The notes below the pieces were generated by a model. It did not search any database and was not told where the DNA came from. It saw only the letters and a program-made list of their open reading frames with translations. From Thermoplasmatales archaeon (GTDB lineage: Archaea; Thermoplasmatota; Thermoplasmata; Thermoplasmatales; Thermoplasmataceae), in the NCBI GenBank assembly GCA_026127925.1, contig JAJSLM010000002.1, positions 1 to 64,000 of the forward strand: a stretch of 64,000 nucleotides of DNA, given 5' to 3'. Below are positions 60,311 to 64,000 of the stretch, in pieces. The position numbers and the translations under genes are program-made. How positions within the stretch are numbered: the first letter of the stretch is position 1; each line of letters opens with the position of its first letter.

Positions 60311-61675
60311 ATGGCAGAACTAAATGAAAAGGACTTCCCGCCGCTGTTTGGAACAAATGGCATAAGGGGAGTTCCAAACGAGGATCTTACAGCTGAATTT
60401 TCTCTGGCAATTGGAAAATCAATAGGTACGTTCTTTGGATCGAAGATAGCAATGGGCAGGGATACAAGGGACACAGGGCAGATGATATTTGACTCTGTTT
60501 GCTCAGGCATACTCTCCTCGGGATGCGATCTTATCGATCTTGGCATCCTTCCAACCCCCGCCATACAGTACTACTGTAAAATTAACAAGATTCCGGGCGT
60601 TATAATAACTGCATCGCACAATCCACCGCAATTTAATGGAATAAAATGCATAGCATCCGATGGAACTGAACTGGAGAGGGAATCCGAGAGAAAGATTGAG
60701 CTCATATATTACAATAAAAAATACTTGACAGTAAACTGGGATAAAATTGGGCGAGTATTTCAGGATAACAATGCACCTGGAATATACGTTGCAGGAGTGA
60801 TGAGTAAGGTCGATCGTGATAACATACGTGGCAGAAATTTTAAGGTCGTTGTAGACACCGGGAACGGTGCTGCATTCTCCACAACTCCAACTCTACTGAG
60901 AGAGCTTGGGTGCAAGGTGGTCACGCTGAATGCAAATCCGGACGGGAAATTTACGTCAAGAAACTCAGAACCCAGACCTGAGAATCTGTCAGAACTCATT
61001 TCTGTAATGAAGCTTGGAAAATTTGACCTAGGCGCGGCACACGACGGCGACGCAGACAGGGCAGTCTTTGTTGACGAGAAGGGTAATTTTATCGATGGTG
61101 ATATCACACTTAGCCTTATAGTGAAAAATCATGTCAAGAGAGGAGAGAAAGTCGTTACGCCCGTGAGCAGTTCTGATGCCCTTTCTGAAATCTGCAAGGA
61201 GAAAGGTGCTCAGCTGATAAAGACGAGAGTGGGCGCACCTATTGTTTCTAGAACAATGATCAGAGAAAAAGCATTACTGGGTGGAGAGGAGAATGGTGGC
61301 GTAATTTTCGGCCCTCATCAGTACTGCAGAGATGGTGCCATGACGCTGTCGCTCTTTCTAGATCTCATGGCTTCTACCGGATTGAAACCTTCAGAGTTGA
61401 TAAAGACGGTTCCAGAATTCCATATGGAGAAAGCATCCGTCAAAAGAGAACTCGAGTGGAGCATTATGGAGAAACTTCTTCTGGAGCAGCTGGGTGACGT
61501 GGCGATTGATAGGACCGATGGTCTGAAGATCATGCTTGAGGATGGCTGGGTACTTCTCCGTCCTTCTGGAACAGAACCAATAATAAGGATATACGGCGAA
61601 TCGAGAGAAGAGAAAAAGGCTAAAGAAATAGCCAATAAATACAAGGAAATGATAGAAGAACTCAACAGACGCTGA
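60311..61675 (+). CDS. glmM: Phosphoglucosamine/phosphomannomutase
   Basis: The enzyme moves a phosphate on hexosamine or hexose for UDP-GlcNAc or mannose supply. It has the start FGTNGIRGVPNEDL, the catalytic phosphoserine in ITASHNPPQFNGIK, the metal loop AAHDGDADRAVFVD, GGEENGGVIF for sugar specificity, and the phosphate-binding RPSGTEPIIRIYGE at the C-terminus. I start it at the ATG at 60311 (454 residues) because the TATA-like box at 60277-60288 would set the transcript start there; an ATG at 60290 adds seven residues. Archaeal members often act on several sugars. Confidence 0.92.
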   Translation: MAELNEKDFPPLFGTNGIRGVPNEDLTAEFSLAIGKSIGTFFGSKIAMGRDTRDTGQMIFDSVCSGILSSGCDLIDLGILPTPAIQYYCKINKIPGVIITASHNPPQFNGIKCIASDGTELERESERKIELIYYNKKYLTVNWDKIGRVFQDNNAPGIYVAGVMSKVDRDNIRGRNFKVVVDTGNGAAFSTTPTLLRELGCKVVTLNANPDGKFTSRNSEPRPENLSELISVMKLGKFDLGAAHDGDADRAVFVDEKGNFIDGDITLSLIVKNHVKRGEKVVTPVSSSDALSEICKEKGAQLIKTRVGAPIVSRTMIREKALLGGEENGGVIFGPHQYCRDGAMTLSLFLDLMASTGLKPSELIKTVPEFHMEKASVKRELEWSIMEKLLLEQLGDVAIDRTDGLKIMLEDGWVLLRPSGTEPIIRIYGESREEKKAKEIANKYKEMIEELNRR

Positions 61676-61697
61676 CGCTACCGTATACCGGGATGAA

Positions 61698-63089
61698 TCA
61701 GAATGAATGCGAAAAAACTGCAACATTGCCTGGACTTGAACAAACTATGCATTTCCTTCCCTCGTTTGAACCGTATGGTATCCCCAGGTTGCCGAGTCCA
61801 AATTTTTCCTCAAGTTTGTCTGAGCATTCTTTTCTCCCGCACCAGCCAGCCATTAAAAAACCATTTGCTTCAGCTATTTCATTGATGTCATTCAGCACGT
61901 GTGATGAGTTCTTTATGTATTCCTCCGCCCTCTTCATTAGGATCGTTTTTATCTCGTCAAGAATCGCTGTGGTTTCTGATATTCTTTCAACGGGGGCCGT
62001 TCTTTTTTCCTTTGTGGGCCTCAAGGCAAAGGTCACGGTGTTTCTCGAGAATTCTTTTTCTCCGATCTCAATTCTGAGCGGGACGCCTTTCATCTCCCAC
62101 TCATTATATTTGAATCCAGGGGTATAATTGTCCCTGTCATCTGTAGATGCCCTGATACCCATTTCCTTGAGCATCCTCTCGATGTTGTGAGCATATTCTT
62201 TTACCTTTGGGTTTTCTGAAGGTATTGTGACAATAATCACCTGTATCGATGCTATTGATGGAGGAAGGATTAATCCCTTATCGTCGCCATGTATGCCTAT
62301 AACTGCCGCAAGGAGTCTCTCGCTCATACCGAATGTTGTCTGGTTGGCATAATCGTGCGTTCCGTCATCTTTCAGGTATGTGATGTTGTAATTTCTGGAA
62401 AAATTCGTCCCATACTCATGCATAGTTGCAACCTGCAGTGAACGCCCTCCAACCAGAGTATCGCCGGCAAGTGTGTACATTGCGCCAGGGAACTTGTCCC
62501 ATTCAGGTCTCTTGTTGACGATATAAGGTATACAGAGTTCCGAGCTAACCTTTTTCCATATATCAAGGTAATCCAGCAACTGGTTCTCTGCTTCCTCAAA
62601 AGTGGCATGTGCAGTGTGTGCTTCGAAAAAGTGGATTTCTCGGACTCGAATGAAAGATCGTGTGTGTTTTGTCTCGTACCTGTATACGTTCACAATCTGG
62701 TATATCCTAAGCGGGAGGTCTGTGTGCGATCTTATCCATAGGGAAAACATTCCGTACATGGCAGCTTCGCTTGTTGGTCTTAATGCCATTTCAACATCAA
62801 GTTTATCATTACCTCCTTTTGTAACCCAGTAGACCTGATTCTCGAAACCCTTTACATGTTCAAATTCTACTGAAAGCTGGTCTCTTGTGATAAGAACTGG
62901 AAAATTAACCTCTTCAATGCCATGAGCCTCAACGCTTTCCCGGATTATCCTGTCAATTTCCCGCATTATTTTCATTCCGTAAGGGAGCCATACGTTCATT
63001 CCCTTGACCGGATATCTCTTGTCTGATAAACCGCTTATCTCAACAATTTCGTTGTACCATTCACTGAAGTTTTCCTTCTTGTTTTCCAT
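61698..63089 (-). CDS. proS: Prolyl-tRNA synthetase (archaeal/eukaryotic type)
   Basis: The 463-residue class II enzyme has no bacterial editing insert. Motif 2 is RYETKHTRSFIRVREIHFFEAHTAH, motif 3 the LLAAVIGIHGDDKGLILPP region, and an anticodon-binding domain follows. The C-terminal zinc domain has AGWCGRKEC and CIVCSS cysteines. The length is normal for the archaeal form. A TATA-like TTTATATGG at 63112-63120 (minus strand) leaves about 25 bases to the ATG; a perfect palindrome (63090-63106) fills that space. Confidence 0.96.
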   Translation of the reverse strand: MENKKENFSEWYNEIVEISGLSDKRYPVKGMNVWLPYGMKIMREIDRIIRESVEAHGIEEVNFPVLITRDQLSVEFEHVKGFENQVYWVTKGGNDKLDVEMALRPTSEAAMYGMFSLWIRSHTDLPLRIYQIVNVYRYETKHTRSFIRVREIHFFEAHTAHATFEEAENQLLDYLDIWKKVSSELCIPYIVNKRPEWDKFPGAMYTLAGDTLVGGRSLQVATMHEYGTNFSRNYNITYLKDDGTHDYANQTTFGMSERLLAAVIGIHGDDKGLILPPSIASIQVIIVTIPSENPKVKEYAHNIERMLKEMGIRASTDDRDNYTPGFKYNEWEMKGVPLRIEIGEKEFSRNTVTFALRPTKEKRTAPVERISETTAILDEIKTILMKRAEEYIKNSSHVLNDINEIAEANGFLMAGWCGRKECSDKLEEKFGLGNLGIPYGSNEGRKCIVCSSPGNVAVFSHSF

Positions 63090-63106
63090 GATGCTTACTC
63101 AGCATC
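63090..63106. promoter_or_regulatory. Perfect palindrome between the proS TATA box and start codon
   Basis: GATGCT-TACTC-AGCATC has 6-bp arms, abuts the proS ATG (63087-63089, minus strand), and lies between the start and a TATA box about 8 bases further up. It shares the core ATGCTTAC…AGCAT with the palindrome before dph2. Binding would sit on the transcript start. Confidence 0.45.
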
Positions 63107-63181
63107 AGTACCATATAAATAAAATGATTCAGTTCCATGCACGCGTGAGAAGAAAAGCATTTCCATACCGACCTTACTCCT

Positions 63182-63244
63182 TCGTCGGGCTGGCCAATCC
63201 GACGACCGATTATAACATGTTTAATCATCCACGTCGATGATTAA
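63182..63244. repeat. Two strong hairpins beside a tnpB-like remnant
   Basis: Hairpin one is TCGTCGG (63182-63188) with CCGACGA (63199-63205), loop of 10. Hairpin two is TTAATCATC (63221-63229) with GATGATTAA (63236-63244), loop CACGTC. Neither has a following T run. Their place just before a tnpB-like tail suggests IS200/IS605-type ends rather than terminators. Confidence 0.4.
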
Positions 63245-63360
63245 CTACCGTAGCATTGAATCTGAGTGTGAGATGGAATAAGACCTTTGGACGTCATGGC
63301 AAAGGCACCGCCGATGAAGCAGGGACCTCCGGTGCTTTAGCATGGAGAGGACGTCAGTGA
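63241..63360 (+). pseudogene. TnpB-like C-terminal remnant
   Basis: A short open stretch ends at TGA (63358-63360) and encodes a Gly/Arg-rich tail RWNKTFGRHGKGTADEAGTSG, then ALAWRGRQ, which resembles the disordered C-termini of TnpB proteins. The same bases fold: AAAGGCACCG with CGGTGCTTT, and GACGTC on both sides (63290-63355), as expected if a TnpB guide RNA overlaps the gene end. The rest of the tnpB gene is missing (in-frame TGA at 63238-63240). Confidence 0.35.
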
Positions 63361-63794
63361 TCTTTCCCGACACCTATTCAATGGTGTATGTCCTATTATC
63401 CTGATCTATGAATGAGTGCCATCTCGAATGAAACTTGGCGTTCTCACACCATTCATTATCTTGCTCGTTACTGCGTTAATATTTAAATATCGTTAATAAT
63501 TATGATGTCTATGTGTGCTATAAATCCGCACTCTATTTTGTTAGGTCGTTCCTTTCATTTTCTTGCTGTCTATTTGGGGGGTTTTTCTCTCCGGATTAAC
63601 ACAAATATATTCTTCTCTGGTTCTTTTCCCGTTCCCTCCGGTCTCGTTATCCTTTCCACTGCGTTTCTTCGGTATAATGTAATGTTAACACGTACAACGA
63701 CTGCAGAAAGGCCTTATTTATGTGAGGCGTCAACGTTTACAGAGCCAGTTGCTGAAATTGATGTATATACACCGTTACTGGGAGGTAGGTAATA
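63361..63794. other. Intergenic region without a convincing gene
   Basis: The sequence is T-rich on the plus strand. A 96-codon frame at 63502-63792 has no good ribosome binding site, low complexity and no family resemblance, so I do not call it. GATGTATATACAC at about 63759-63771 is a TATA-like box and GGAGGT at 63781-63786 the ribosome binding site of the next gene. Confidence 0.5.
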
Positions 63795-64000
63795 ATGTAT
63801 CTAAGAAAATTGACTTTAATCGTGATCTTAATTGTTGTCAGTGTATCGGCAGTTTCTGGTGCAGTAATACTGTACCATCCTTCTGACCCGGCACATGTTT
63901 CATTTAGCAGTTCAATAATGAAACAGGACGAGACCTCGTTTGTAATTTCGCCATTTAACATAAGCCCCAACACAGTTTTAGTCCAGAACTTCACAACTGC
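63795..64000 (+). CDS. Secreted or membrane-anchored protein, N-terminal part (cut by window)
   Basis: The frame begins with ATG after a strong GGAGGT ribosome binding site and stays open to the window edge (68 codons). Residues 1-27 (MYLRKLTLIVILIVVSVSAV then SGAVILY) are a signal peptide or membrane anchor. The rest (DPAHVSFSSSIMKQDETSFV, NISPNTVLVQNF) is polar and strand-rich, like an extracellular domain. No family can be named from this part. Confidence 0.7.
   Translation, partial: MYLRKLTLIVILIVVSVSAVSGAVILYHPSDPAHVSFSSSIMKQDETSFVISPFNISPNTVLVQNFTT

Noticed and set aside
63502-63792. A 96-codon frame
   Set aside because: No ribosome binding site, odd composition, no family resemblance, and it runs into the promoter and ribosome binding site of the next gene.
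1-64000. CRISPR array or cas genes
   Set aside because: No regularly spaced repeats of 24-37 bases and no Cas motifs were seen on either strand.

Overview
The window looks like chromosome from an archaeon of the order Thermoplasmatales or a close relative. The evidence is the archaeal information-processing set (small RFC subunit, Hef-type helicase, archaeal L11/L1/P0/P1, aEF-1beta, archaeal ProRS and PheT, Dph2, RtcB), the HMG-CoA synthase/thiolase/DUF35 cluster for isoprenoid lipids, leaderless-style promoters with a TATA box about 25-30 bases before the start codon, and a HemY/HemA and 2-oxoacid:ferredoxin oxidoreductase repertoire typical of that group. I cannot fix the genus from sequence alone. 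No CRISPR array or rRNA gene was seen; one tRNA gene is present.

Layout. Positions 1-2740 are accessory DNA lying against the 3' end of tRNA-Ala(CGC): an IS110 transposase tail, a tightly coupled ABC/OLD-like ATPase plus small PD-(D/E)XK-type nuclease, a palindrome-bounded structured element, and an inverted relBE remnant with a dead toxin. Positions 2976-11459 are core genes: helicase, RFC, purN, a CPBP protease, the mevalonate-entry operon, a small winged-helix protein and a GDPD. Positions 11460-13075 hold an AbiE-type toxin-antitoxin pair with inverted-repeat operators. Positions 13359-18778 carry DUF373-mptE, comB and the L11 / L1-P0-P1 ribosomal genes, with a probable L1 autoregulatory hairpin just before L1.

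Positions 18780-34433 are metabolic and modification genes: peroxiredoxin, pyruvate oxidase-like enzyme, SIS and MBL proteins, HutI, a FadF-like membrane Fe-S oxidoreductase, Dph2, a tRNA methylthiotransferase and aspartase. Positions 34621-45352 hold the 2-oxoacid:ferredoxin oxidoreductase, a radical SAM enzyme, RtcB with an amidohydrolase, an MFS transporter and HemY. Positions 45354-63089 hold SepF, glycosyltransferases, HemA, PheT, an RHH regulator, a gamma-carbonic anhydrase, a 1,230-residue TPR protein joined to a site-2-type protease, a HEPN-like protein, a Zn-ribbon/aEF-1beta pair, a DUF6058 protein, a phosphoglucosamine/phosphomannomutase and ProRS. The last kilobase contains hairpins and a tnpB-like tail, then the start of a secreted or membrane protein cut by the window edge.

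Points that most deserve a second look: the thiolase in the mevalonate operon has lost its catalytic Cys and His residues; the L1 leader hairpin closely resembles the L1 rRNA site; the ATPase-nuclease pair in the tRNA-adjacent strip may be an undescribed defence module; and the TPR protein and the membrane protease are translated as one unit.
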